Positions 23,292 to 35,513 of a stretch of DNA of 64,000 bases are shown in pieces. The stretch lies in assembly GCA_024336345.1 (NCBI GenBank), contig JANFOG010000011.1, forward strand, positions 1,178,001-1,242,000, read 5' to 3'. This DNA is from Mariannaea sp. PMI_226 (taxonomy: Eukaryota > Ascomycota > Sordariomycetes > Hypocreales > Nectriaceae). How positions within the stretch are numbered: the first letter of the stretch is position 1; every line of letters starts with the position of its first letter. The notes beneath the pieces are model-generated. The model was not told where the DNA came from. It saw nothing but the letters and a program-made list of their open reading frames with translations, and made no database searches. The translations under genes were made by a program, and so were the position numbers.

Positions 23292-24214
23292 GGAATTGCT
23301 TGATGACGATGAGGGCTTCTATTGATGATTATGCACCTGTTGATGTTGTGGTCCCAAAAAAGATGTGTAGCCCTAGGTCTATGAGGTCGCGGCCCCATTT
23401 AGTAGGATGCATTCAGGATTATGCCAGATCAAAATATGTGGTCACGGATTGGGGCTATTCGAGGCAAAAAAGTTACCTGGCTGTTACGAAAGAAACAGAA
23501 ATTAAAAACCCATCTCTGAAAGGTCTCTGTGAGGTTGATGCCATTTAGGCAAAATAAACCTCTTCCCAGCCTTACCGTCAGTATCAGTAGCTGCCGCACT
23601 ACCCTACAACTACGTATGCACGGTCGGATGCCATCTATCAGTACGAAGGCGGCATGGAGATAAAACCGGGGGAATGTCAAGATTAAAACTAGTCATAATA
23701 ACGTGTGAATACCATGAAAGGTTCATTGAATTGGGAATTCTGCCCACCCTGAAGACGGACTTACATTGTTGCATCGTGTCAAAATCAACGAGTGATTCGT
23801 ACTCCACATTTCTTTCAAACCATCTTTCCGCTTCATATTGCGAAAGTGAAGTAAGGAAACCAAAAAATGAATATCTAGTCGACAATCTTGGTGACGTTAC
23901 CGTCTTGTCCATGTAATTTATGTAGACCAGCCCAAATGATCATATGCCCTATACCCAATCCCAATGCTAACCAGTCCAATGCTTCTTCATGTCGCCTTGT
24001 TCATGCACCCTCGTACCCTTATCATGAATTCCTCAACTCCATGCTGCTTCGCATACATCTTCTCCACGAGAAGTAGTCCCTCGAGTTGGGTTAAAAAAAA
24101 GAGGTCAATATGGCTCCATCCAGGATACTCAAAATGATAAAAAAAAAAACGGAATATGCTCAGCCAGCTCTAGATATCTGTCTGTGTACTGAGTCTTGAG
24201 TCATTGCAGCATGT
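23292..24214. other. Intergenic, no gene seen
   Basis: A 0.9-kb AT-rich interval lies between the tRNA-Arg gene and the 3' end of the lipase gene. It has short open frames only. Confidence 0.55.
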
Positions 24215-26722
24215 CTAATCCCAAAGCATCCAGCCTGCTCGCCCTTCAGGACGAAAATGGATGGCGGAAGGGCTAATGTCAGAATCCTCGGATTGATGGC
24301 CCTGAGTTGTTGTTTCGTATGGCTCAGAATCACTCGCATCCGTGTCCTCTTTGATCTCGTCGCTGGAGTGTGCAGGATCACTGGTCTCTACCTCATCCGT
24401 CGGAGAAGTAATGGTTCCTCTTGAATTCCAAGCATGATCAGACCAAGGATCTGGGGTCTCAGTTGCAGAGTCTTCAATGGCTTCGTCTGAATTGACTGTA
24501 TCTAGAATCGTGACCTTTGCTGGTTTCATCGGGGGAGTTATTGGCTTGGAAAAGTTAAACCCGATACGAACATTATCCGCCTCACCCAAGTTGATGTTGA
24601 TTCCTCGAGCTTGGAGATGGACCTGGCTTCTAGACGCGCGTTTCAACCGAGGCTTCCTCATCGAATTGGGAGATCCAGCAAGAGTATTGCGTGATTGCAT
24701 CTCCAGTCGTTCTTCTTGCTCGGTATCCTCGTCGGTGATGCCATGATCGACAAGCATCCAGCGACCCGGAAAAGCATGAAGGCTTCCTCCAGATCGTCGG
24801 CGATGTCGCTTGTGAGACTTCATCTCCAAACCTGATGGCAACTTGAAGTTACTTGGAGCGGCTGGCTCGAGATTGTTGAGTGCAAAAGGGGAACCAAGTT
24901 GCCGTAGATCTCGCTGACTAGTCGAGAAGACAACCCGAGCTCGCAGCCGGTGTACGGCTCGATCTAGTGCTAATTCAATGGCACATCTGTCGCGAATCCG
25001 ACTGAGTTTTGGCCATGTGGCACGCTCGCCAAGCTGGCAAGCTCTGATCATAAATTCACTTGTAGGATTCTTCAGTAGTCGCGGCAAGTCATGCATGTTG
25101 ATCTCGGGAAGGATATTAATGTCTCCTGAGTACTTTTGGCTGAGAATGCTGCGAAACTTGGTCACAAGGTTTGGGAAGATGTTTAGCTCGGCAAGAAAAT
25201 GTAACCGGTGCAGCGCCTCATCCTTGGCTAGGGATGTTATAGTATAAACCCAGTCAAAGTCATCTGAGCGGATGGGCCGTTGGTGGGTTTGCTTTGCGTT
25301 TGGTGACAAGTGGTCGTCCTTGGAGAGGAAGGGTACAACGTGCGGATTCACTTGGGAGACGATGAAGTGATTGACGTTGAACATTTCGGACAGTCGTGTC
25401 ATGGGTAAATCGTTATCCACAGAACCATCAATCCAACGTTGAGGTGATGGGTTCCACGGTCGATGTTCACCAGTGCTGGGGTCTTTGACTAGAAGAGGCG
25501 ACGCGTTGAAGACGAGTGGTACCGAGCATGATGCTGCGACGGCCGACCAAATCATGACATTGGGCGCAGTGACGTAGTTGAGAAGCCGGGGTAGCTCGTA
25601 CATTGAAGCGGTCGAGACACAGATGTTGAGGATGCGGCGGGTACGGTTATAAGCCTCCTGGAAGGTCATGTCACCCATTAGGCCTTGCATGACATTCTGC
25701 AGGTGTTTGATATCAGACCAACTGCCCTCTGTGAGAAGGCGACGTAAGTTATCCAAGACACCTCCGTTGTTGTCCCGTTCCTCAAAGACGGCCAGGTCTC
25801 CATACGGAAACTCCTTGATCAGTTCTGGGATTTCCTCATCGGTACGCGTGCACATAGCAGCGCACACTATGCTTCCAGCGCTTGCCCCAGAAATGATTCT
25901 TGGCAATAGCTGGGCTTCGTATAGCGCCTTCAATACGCCGATGTGGCACATACCAAAAGTACCACCTCCGGATAACAGAAGAGCACTTCGACCATAGCTT
26001 TGACGAGCGAAAAGAATGGCTTCGAGCAAATCTCGTGACTCGATTCCAGAATCTAGTCGGCTTTGATCAACCACGGCCTCAATTGTCTGGATAGTAGACT
26101 TGACGTAACGTTCAATGAGATGCTTGGTTCCAAAGTAGGAGTGGCGATACAGGTCGACATTTTCCATGCCGCCTAGATCTCGAGACAACGCGGTGCGGAT
26201 AAGGTGCACCATGGCATGGATATCACCACTTCCACGTGCTTCGTCGAGAGCCCGAAGTCGCTCTTCAATTAGATCTGGATTATAGTCGCCAGTGGAGGAG
26301 TCCTTCTTCCACTCCTCATTTCCTTCTAGGATATCCAACTCTTGAGCGGCATCCTCCCATTGGGTTCGAGTCTCGGCCTATGTTTATTCTTAGCATAGTC
26401 TTCCTCATTAAATTGTGGCCAAGATGCCAAATGCTGAAATACTACCATGTAGACTCACGTTTTGCATGCGGGCGCAGAGGATCTGCCTTCGCGACTCAGC
26501 GACTTTCGCCCATTCTCTTTGCTGTTCTGAGAGGCCATCTCTGAGCCAATGCAGTGCATTGTTGGCATCTTTGACCGCCTTCTGTAGAGTATTGACTACG
26601 CCTGGTGCTGGAGTTGGCTTTGAAGGAGGGCGCTTCGCTTTCGTATTGGGTTTTGGTATGGATTTGAGTTGCTTCGGAAGGATAGACGGCACTGAGCCGG
26701 GTTGTAGAAGCAGATCAGTCAT
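24215..26722 (-). CDS. Patatin-type triacylglycerol lipase (Tgl4/Tgl5-like)
   Basis: Two exons encode 808 residues: 26722-26459 and 26377-24215, with an 81-bp intron at 26378-26458 (GTGAGT...CATAG). The N-terminus begins MTDLLLQPG and, from about residue 55 to 200, carries the DUF3336 region found in fungal lipid-droplet lipases. The patatin core shows the oxyanion loop GGGTFGMCHIG (~225), the nucleophile elbow GASAGS with Ser ~254, and the catalytic Asp in WIDGSVDNDLP (~405). The C-terminal third is disordered and acidic. Relatives hydrolyse stored triacylglycerol on lipid droplets and some also have lysophospholipid acyltransferase activity. Catalytic residues are intact, so it should be active. 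Which yeast paralogue it matches best cannot be decided by eye. Confidence 0.92.
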
Positions 26723-29700
26723 TGCGAGGAGACTGAACAGTGAGGGAGGAGTGTAAAGAGCGCATCAATCCATATCGGTGTAGCGGTGACGGCGGCCTCG
26801 AGGAAAGCGGTAACACGTCAGAGGGAATCGGGGTCTTTCGGTCGCGAGAGTTAAGGAATAAAAATAAGGATTCCGTTGATAATTAAAGATATCGGCAGTT
26901 GTATTTCGCAAAAAAGGGGGGAAAAAGCGAGGTTGTGAGTTGAACTGGTCAAAATCAAGGTAGACGTCAAGAAATTGGAAGGTCAGGTGTCGGGATCGGT
27001 GACAGGGACCACAGGCCAAAGGGGTTTGATGACGTTGGAGGGCGTCGATCCTTGTGGTTACTCAGCCTCGCCAGCGGGCCAGCAGCCAGCCCGCAGCCAA
27101 GCAAAGACGGTGGATTACGGGATGAAATAAGACGCAAGTTATCAAGCAGCGGTGAGTGGGTTAAAAAGGAAAGCTGACTGAAGAAGTGTGAAGTGGATTG
27201 AGATATTAGGTGCGTCCGGAGTGTTGCGGAGTGTTGCGGGAGGTGAGCGACGATGAGGATGGATGGCCGACAAAGGGCCCATGACCAAAAAGTTTTGTTG
27301 GTGGGGGGGTACTGGGTCGTGCCTCCCCATCCTCCCGTCTCCATCTTGCAGTTTCCCCACGGATTCAAGATAGCTGCAGGGAACGTGGCGGGGAAGGCTC
27401 CACTGGGGGTACCTAAAGCAAGGTACCTTACTACCTACATAAGTAGTAAGTTACATGGTAAAGCATCTTCATCTTCAGGGTGGGAGGTACCCGGCTACTC
27501 GTGCACGCGACCCTTCAGTAGAATGTCACTTTTATGATTGTGTCGCGAAAGCCCTTCTTCTAACCAGCCAGGCTGTCGCTCTTCTTGCTGCCATCAGGCT
27601 CCCTTTTTATTCACCACCCTTTTCCAAGTCGAGCATCTTCACCACTGTACTGAGCTCAGCATCAAACTGAGAATGATTTCTTCGAGGCAACCTTGACAGC
27701 CTTGACAGGGGGGCACGTGGTGCACACTCGAGCCTAATCAGGCCCAGCGCTTACAGCGGTCCGCCCGTGGTGCAGAAGCATGCACAGGCGATTGAAGCAG
27801 GGACTCTCGGTGCTGTGTTGCTGCCCAGAGCTCTATACTTTGAGGTAGGTAGTGTGCCTACGTACTCTATACGGTACTACGCCTACTCAGTGGGAAAAGG
27901 TGTAAAAATACCGCTGCAGGGACCGCTGCCACTACGACTCAAGTGCATTTGACTAGTTGACTAGTCGACCAGTCGCAAGAGAGGAGGAACGGCGGCTTTC
28001 ACATGTCATGAGCGCTTCACATTCGCTGGATTTTGATCCCATGGCCAGATAATATTGAAGGGATGCAGGGTTTTTCACATGTTATATGCTTCTTTCTCAT
28101 CCCTCTCTCCAATTGTTGTAGCCCGTGCCTACTCTCTTATTTATAGTCAATTATGTGCTCACTATCGGCTCGGAATGATGCACCCTGTTTGTTCTTTTAC
28201 AAAGTGCCACCATCTTATCATTGCCATGGGCTCGGCCCGACGTCCCTTGGTCTCCATCCACTCCCCTTAAAAGCCGAAATCCGGGGCACTAAAAGCCAAG
28301 AGATGCTCTGATGCGGGGGAGAACCATAAGATAAAGCATGATGACCAAGACAAGTAACACATGGTGGTCTGATATCTTTGCATACGATTTCCACTCAGTC
28401 TTGGCCTGCGTGGCTCCGTGTTTGCCTGTCGGCCCTGTTGACGAGGCCCACCTCAGTGACTGCGGAAGAAGTCTTACCGAGTTTTGTTCGTATAATAATT
28501 ACCCGGTGCTTCTGTGAGGAGTTGACTGGTGTTGGTCGCTTCGAGGCTCAAGGTACAGTACTAAGGCAAGGTCAATGTTCCTTGGGGGCCTCCCCTCTCC
28601 CCCATACTCTCATTCAGTTGGAGTGATCATCTGCGCGGCCACACCGTCTCTCAGATGAATTTCGAGATTCACGATGCAGGATTTCTCAAGAATAATCTTA
28701 AGCGTATGCCTAATATTGAAGCCAGTTGTGTATGGTACCGTAGGCAGAGAACAGGAATCCGCGGAACCACACCGCAGTTCTAGTGTCAGGCTTGTGGCAT
28801 TCTGGAGAGGAGAGGCTGGCCACCTGGAAGGGGAGAGTTCGTACAATTTGTCAGTAGGCTTACCAGAGAGCGATTTATATCTAATACACTCATATGTGCC
28901 TGTAATTTTCCATAGTTGTTTCGATGTTGCATTGAGTTCTCAAATCCCTCGCTGGCACCGATTCATGTTAGCAAGGCGCATTGGAGGCGTTCAAAGGTAG
29001 TGCAATACATGAGGCTCGCAAATTTTCAAAGATTCGGCTTATTGAATCGTAGTTTGACCCATTCAAAATGCGTTTAGTCAGCTCCTAAGTTCAATTTGTA
29101 GGCATGTTGTAATCTCTGAGGAGCAATCTACCTGCTTAGTACTTGATTGAAGGGGGCATTGGCACCATCTGAAGCCCCTTCCCCCGATGATCCAAGTTAG
29201 TGTTAATCTTTGCATGTCTTTTAAGCTTTAGTATTGCAATGGTTCAGCTATAGTACATGCAATGTCACGCAGAAACACAAGTAGCCTCGGAAATGGCTAT
29301 CATGCCTCGAACGTCGTGCGGGCAAAATAATCCTCAATTACCAGGTCTCGAGTGAATAGGGTCTTTCCTGGTGTTGCTTTTACCATTGTGAATCACGGTG
29401 GGCATAAAGATGATGCATATTTTGAAGGCCATTCCATGCTTTGAAAGAAGCAGTTTCAGGTCAATGACGATGCCTAGCTCTGAGCTGGAGATAAGTCAAG
29501 AGCCAATTCTGCGTTGATGACAAACCATACTTTTCGGCCTCACATCATGGGTAAAGATATCAACAGCATAAAAATAAAACTAAATTGTTCCCTGACCTAG
29601 TAATGTGAAATTGGGACTGGCTTGAACTAGCACAGCCTGGATAAAGTGCTGTGTAGCAGGTTAGAGATGCGATATACTTGGCCTATCCCAGAGAGAGCAT

Positions 29701-31508
29701 TTATTAATTTCTGAAGATTTAGGTCTGCGTAACCCTAATTAGTGGCGTCCGATATTTATTTCGAGAAGTATGAAACTGAGGTTTCATTGTGTGCTCTGTC
29801 ATGTAGATGGAGGCCTTCTACACAAGGTGCAGGCGCTACTGATCTCTAGGATTATGGAACACAGTAAGATGTCATGGGTAAAGTACTTGAGTAGTAGCAT
29901 ATTCTTACGAGTTTCGTATAATAATCTTCTTTTTTTTTTTTACTTAGAAATATTTCAAGATGTGTGTTGTATTTAGTATTTAAAGCGGTGAATTGAGCAA
30001 GGTGAAGTGACAATCAACCATTAGATGGATCCAATCAACTAGATGCACATGTATGGTTACAGCAGGTCAGTAGCGGTATTATGTAAAAATGAGTTTCTAG
30101 AAGTCTTCTTGTAAAGCTTAGCGTCTCCTTTTTGTTTTTTGAGACAGAATCTGATGTGTTGGCTAAACTAAGGTATTCAGGCGCCCAATGGTATTAATCT
30201 GTAAATTGGCTGATTCCATTGAGTATCCCCTGGTTCCATTTTCGTGAAAGAGCTACAGTGTCTTCACTCTCAGTTATAGGACAATTTATTCTTTAAAAAT
30301 TCAGAGCTGTCATGCAGTATATTCAAATACTCTCGTCTAAACGTGTCTGGTTTAGTTCGAGCGTGTGGTTAGAAGTGTGGAGTAATACCCCGGAGCGGGG
30401 AGGGATATCAACGGCATTGCCTCCGTGCAACCTCCGTACAGTACGGATGATGACGTATTGCCAATTCTCCGGCCAACTGTGAGACTATTAGATTGCCATG
30501 TTCCCATTCGGTGCTTCACGGAGACGGAGAACTAAGCTTACGCCGTCGTCAGCATCTCGATCGCTTTAGTGGGCTCTCCCGCACGGCTCAAGGGACTGGC
30601 ATGTGGATGTGCTTGTTTTGTGTTGTCGATGTTGTTGTCAATGATAAAGTTAACCCCAGAACATATCCGACCCCTCCGAGCTATCCTTGTTCCGTCAATA
30701 TTTCTCCGACTTCCTTGCTTTACAGGATGGTAAGCATGATGACGATCATAGCCGAATGTACCCAACTCGCTTTGTTATTCGATGACGCCTGAACTAGCAA
30801 CAGGCTGCAAAGGGGCAACGTGGAATAGTAAACCGACTTCCTTTGGAGCATTTCCTCCAGTTCCCTGGTAGTATTTCGCCACAACTAGCGGTGCATTCGT
30901 AAGACTCTGGGCACTGGGCCATCATTCAGCTTATTCAGTGTATAGAATTTCGGTTGTGCAAATCAAATGGTCTTATGTATTGAGTGATTAAGGGCGCCTT
31001 AGGCACTGAGGATTTTTCATCGACGTGTACAACAGACAGTGCCTCCTGTGGCTCCAGGCCAAAGTTGAGGACACCGGTACAACCCCGTTGCAAACCGACT
31101 TGACCCCCGATGGCGTGCAGCGCAACCGACATATCCTAGATGTCACAGTACTCTACAGTGCAAAACAATCAACATCACAGCATATTACGAAATGGTGACG
31201 ATTTAAGAGATGACTGTGGTCCAGACGGTTTGCGTTCCTGGCCATTCTCCACCTGGCACAAGAGAGATGAGCCAATCGAGCTGTCATGAATGACGTTGAC
31301 CATCTGACGCGTGCAACGGTGAGGTCGCAACACGATGCGGGGTCACGATGATTCGTCATTGATATGTTGGTTTTCCTTATATACTCTGATCTCCCGCCGG
31401 CTATAGCTACGAATGCTTCTCCTTAGCTCTGCACCTATTCGTCTTGAATTTAAGTAAGAGACTATTGCAATTGAATACAGCTTCATCAGTTGCAGATTCA
31501 TCGCCATC
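26723..31508. other. 4.8-kb interval without recognisable gene
   Basis: The first 700 bases are the lipase promoter side. The remainder is mainly AT-rich with GC-richer patches (27300-27420 and 27680-27950). Small motifs include a direct GGAGTGTTGC repeat at 27218-27239, a GACTAGTTGACTAGTC block at about 27951-27966, and AGGTAC-type motifs at 27407-27450. A minus-strand open frame at 30935-31132 (65 codons, ATG start) looks protein-like in its first 45 residues but matches nothing I know. No intact gene can be supported. Confidence 0.45.
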
Positions 31509-32516
31509 ATGATTGCGGGACACACTCACACTCATCGGCCCCCAGTCGATCCTATTCCGACTGTAATCCGTACGTTTTGGTTCTCACACTTACTGTCATA
31601 AGATGCAAGCTAACAGTTGACGACGTTTCAAGCTGAGCCTCCCGTTTTCCAGCGTGCTGGTCATTATGGACACCGCGTTCTCTGGGTCGTGTTCGCCTTG
31701 ATGGTTGCCACGTCAGGAATTTTCGCGTTATTGTCCTACCGCATCCCCGTATCCCGTCGTATCTTCCATACTCTCACTACTCTAACGACCATAATTTCTG
31801 CCATTGCATATTTTGCCATGGCTTCTGGAGACGCGAGCAGCTTTAGTTGCACCACGCATTGGGATCACCACAAACATGTACCGGACACCAGCCATGATGT
31901 TTGCCGCCAGGTGTACTGGGCGCGGTATATTGAATGGACTTTGACCTCATCGATTATATTGTTCGAATTATTCCTCATTGCTGGAACTAGTGGTGCCCAC
32001 ACTCTCATGGGCATCTCGGCTAACATCATCATGTTCTTGAGCGGATGGTTCTCTGCCTTCGGACGACTGCACACGGCGCAGAAATGGGGTTGGTATGCTA
32101 TTAGTGTCATTTCTTACATATTTGTTGTTTGGCATGTTGCCCTCAACGGAGGGTTGGCTGCTAGACAGAGGGAGAATACCGTGCACAAGCTATTTGGCGC
32201 TGGATCCGGTTTTGCCCTGATTCTATGGGCGGTCTACCTTGTGTAAGTGGCTAATTGAACCGAGTGAAAGGGATTAAGCTAATAATATATTCGATATAGC
32301 GTCTGGGGAGTCGCCACCAATGCCCGAAGAACAAATGTCAACACTGAAATTGTCATCTACGCGGTTCTCGATGTAATCACTAAGGCTGGCTTTGGTCTCT
32401 ACTTGCTTGTAGTCTCTCGCAAAACGCGCGAGACACTTCCTGAGCCTGATGGATATTGGACACATGGATTCGGTGCGGAGGGTCGAATCCGCATCACGGA
32501 TGGCAACGGCGCTTAA
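31509..32516 (+). CDS. Microbial-type (fungal) opsin with retinal lysine, Glu acceptor
   Basis: Three exons encode 295 residues: 31509-31569, 31633-32242 and 32300-32516. Introns are 31570-31632 (GTACGT, CTAAC branch, CAAG acceptor) and 32243-32299. An alternative first intron, 31563-31616, also keeps frame. Seven hydrophobic segments are visible. In bacteriorhodopsin numbering it keeps R82 (Arg118 here), W86, T89, W182, Y185, W189, E204 (Glu240), D212 (Asp248) and the Schiff-base lysine K216 (Lys252 in LDVITKAGFG). Position 85 is Glu (Glu121 in RYIEW) instead of Asp, position 96 is Glu132, and the helix prolines at 91 and 186 are Ser and Leu. It should bind retinal; pump or sensor activity is open. 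It resembles the fungal opsin/opsin-related (YRO2/HSP30, CarO) group. No carotenoid genes are nearby. Confidence 0.9.
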
Positions 32517-34139
32517 CACGTCAAAAATATCACGCGCATTCTCGTAAGCAATCGCATTAATGATGGGAAGTCCTGAAATCTATTGCTATTAGTGCAAGGA
32601 CAAGATAAAATATCGACTTAAGGATTGCTCGTGGGGTGTGAAGGTCGTGGAATCACACCAGCGTGACCTTACCGACACAAATTATTTGCAAGGGGCTGCG
32701 ACTTTCATTTTGGATATGAATCAAGCTTTGCTGAGCTGGAAATTGTGATAAAAGGAATATCTGAGGATGATTAAAAAGAGAATGCTCACTCATACCGGAG
32801 TAAAATATTGATTTGGATACTATGCGCGTTGGGATGAGTTTCATTTCTTTTCTTCACAATGATTTGGATTTATGAGATCAACCACACCAACTAGGTACTG
32901 AAAACCAAATTCAATCGCATTGATCTCAATGATATTTCGGAGATTGACATGAGTCTTGTTCATAACTTCTCTATTGAAAATACAATCCACCCAAACCAGT
33001 GCTTCTCTGCTTCAACATTGAAGTTACGGTACTTGGCACTTCAATAAGAAAACCGGTTACCGATATGGATGCAGCTTTCTGTGTGCTGCAGTATCCTATG
33101 CCTAACGTGGCCGTATCAAGCTCAATTAAGACATTTCGCTCATGGGCCTAACAAATTGCATCCTCAATAAGACATGGTTTACGTACCTAATCGTAAATAT
33201 ATGCGGGTGATCTACGTCGATTAATCTCGTTTCTTTCTGACGAATTGGACCATGCCTGAATCTTGATGTGTGTATTCTGCTCTTCTCCTTGTTATTACGT
33301 ACTGATGGAGAAATGTAGGTAATCCTATGCTCGAATGACCTCATCAATCATGATACTTACTCCTCAAGAAATGGAACTTCCCTGGGCAGCCGAGGAGCTG
33401 CAGAGTAGCATGTGCCGTCTCAACGCTCTCCCTGCATTACTTCGCGCTTGCGCACCGACAGTATCGGCCAAAACCAAATTAATAGTGATAATAGAAACTG
33501 TTCGGTACTGTCTTCACTATGTAGGTGACCGAGAGACTTGTCTGATGATTGATAGTGTAGCTTTCGTGATCTGCCGAAATGAAGCTTGGTCCACTTCCCG
33601 TGCGGATCTCTCATGAGCCGGTCCTTGATTAATGTAGTTCGTGCAGACCTAGACTACCAATACTGAGTCTCACGGATTTACCCGCTCCTTCTGCTACGTA
33701 ATATACTCCATGCCATTCAAAAAAGAGAAGCGAAGACGCTTGGCAGTGACGCGGGGGATCCCTTTGCGCACCACAAGCATGGTAGGCTGTCAATTTCGCT
33801 ATAACCGTGTCCTTGACAGGTTCGAGCCGACCCAAGCCAAGTGCTGACATGGTCTCATCCGTCCCGTGTCCGGAGCCGGCTTGGATCGCTGGACTCTTGC
33901 GTCCGGTCCCAGCTTCTGTCTCAGTCGCATTGAGACATGGCAATAGCAGATAGCCGATCACTTTTTTCATCACTTTTTTCTTTTTGATGATTATGGTCCC
34001 TGTTCGAGTGAATTGTAGGACCTTCTCTTCAAAATTTCTCTACCTATAATACACAGTGGCCTCACTTCAACATAATTCAGTTCCCTGTCCTATTCTCTTT
34101 ACTTCGTGGGATCAGACTATTGAGATCCAATTGTACACA
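32517..34139. other. Intergenic, no gene seen
   Basis: A 1.6-kb AT-rich interval lies between the opsin and the flavoprotein gene. A GC-richer patch at 33720-33930 yields an open minus-strand frame without motifs. TATAAT at about 34046, some 95 bp before the next ATG, is a possible core-promoter element. Confidence 0.5.
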
Positions 34140-35513
34140 ATGCGATTCTTTCAATCATCCCTACTTCTACATTTGTTGGCTCTCGCCAATGCTGCAATCA
34201 TTGAACGAGATGAGTCTCAGCCAGAGCTATACGATGCTGTTATCGTTGGTGGTGGTCCTTCAGGCCTCAGTGCTCTTAGCGGACTCGCACGTGTGCGCCG
34301 CAAGGTCCTCTTGATAGATTCTGGGGAGTACCGGAATGGTCCCACTCGCCATATGCACGATGTCCTGGGGTTTGACGGTAGGAGATTTGCTTGATAAGTC
34401 CACGCATGTTTCTTCTGAATATGAACTGACTCTTGGTAGGTGTGGCCCCGGCCTACTTCCGATGGGCAGCACGGGAGCAGATATCGTATTATGACACTGT
34501 CTCCATGACCAATGGAACTGTCACCGAGATCGAGGCTCAGAATAACAATACACAATATCAGGTGGACTTTGTCCACGAGGGCGTCGGAGAGAGGGTGATT
34601 GCTCGAAAGATAGTGCTAGCCACTGGTCTGCGCGATATCCTCCCGGACACACCAGGCGTTAAAGAAAACTGGGGAAAAGGTATCTACTGGTGTCCCTGGT
34701 GTGACGGCCATGAGCATTCCGACCAGCCTCTCGGTCTGCTTGCCCCTCTCGACCAGATCGCTGATATGGTCCGTGAGATATTGACTCTCAACACGAATAT
34801 CATAGCCTTTGTCAATGGAACTGATACGGAGGAAATGCGCGACCTTGCTGAGCAGGATATGGAAGATTATGAAATCTATCTCAATATCAACAAGGTGAAG
34901 GTCGATAACCGTACCATCAAAGGAATTCGACGTCTCAAAAACGGCGCGGATGGACATGCAGACCCCAGCCTGCCCACAGTGGCCGAGTACGACGAATTCA
35001 GGGTTGAGTTCTCCGAGGGCAAAGGCGTGAACCGCGCGGCCTTTTTTGCGGGCTTCCCCTCAGAGCAGCGATCTAGTCTCGGCGAGGAAATGGGCGTCCA
35101 CATTTATAAGAAAAGAATGTTTTCCAATATGACACTTGGGTTCTCGACAAATATTCCAGGTGTGTATGCAGTCGGAGACGCGAACTCTGACAATATAACA
35201 AATGTGCCTCATGCCATGTTCACCGGGAAGCGAACAGCGGTATACTTGCATGGTAAGTGGTTGGATTCTCACACAGAGAGAGTATGACAGGGCTGATGCT
35301 GTCACAGTTCAAATCGCACGTGAGGATACAGCAAAGGAGATTGCCGAAGCGAAGAAGCATGGTGCTGCCAATGATGACGGCAAACGAGAAGTCAATTTTG
35401 ACGAGACTATGCACCTACCCCGAGACGAAGAGATGCGTTCTCTCTGGGAGAGAATGAATGGAGATCCGAGAGATATCCTATACGCCGGAGACTGGGATCA
35501 GCAAATGAACTGA
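34140..35513 (+). CDS. Secreted thioredoxin-reductase-like FAD oxidoreductase (CPWC)
   Basis: Three exons encode 418 residues: 34140-34377, 34440-35252 and 35308-35513. Introns are 34378-34439 and 35253-35307, both GT-AG. The chosen ATG gives a signal peptide (MRFFQSSLLLHLLALANA, cleavage near residue 19); an upstream in-frame ATG would bury it. FAD-binding GGGPSGLSAL lies at 37-46, ATG at ~140-142, the redox motif WCPWCDGHE with Cys164 and Cys167, and a C-terminal FAD motif VYAVGDANSDN. NxT/S sites fit a secreted or lumenal protein. The family includes GliT-like dithiol oxidases and thioredoxin reductases. An obvious GxGxxG NADPH site between the two FAD parts is not seen, which favours an oxygen-dependent dithiol oxidase, but this is inference. 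The C-terminal exon is charged and extends past the usual fold. Confidence 0.85.

Noticed and set aside
33629..33973. 114-codon minus-strand frame in a GC-richer patch
   Set aside because: Composition explains the lack of stops; no domain, no leader and no conserved pattern.
31509..35513. Carotenoid/opsin gene cluster (car cluster)
   Set aside because: No phytoene synthase, desaturase or carotenoid oxygenase lies near the opsin; the flanking flavoprotein belongs to another family.
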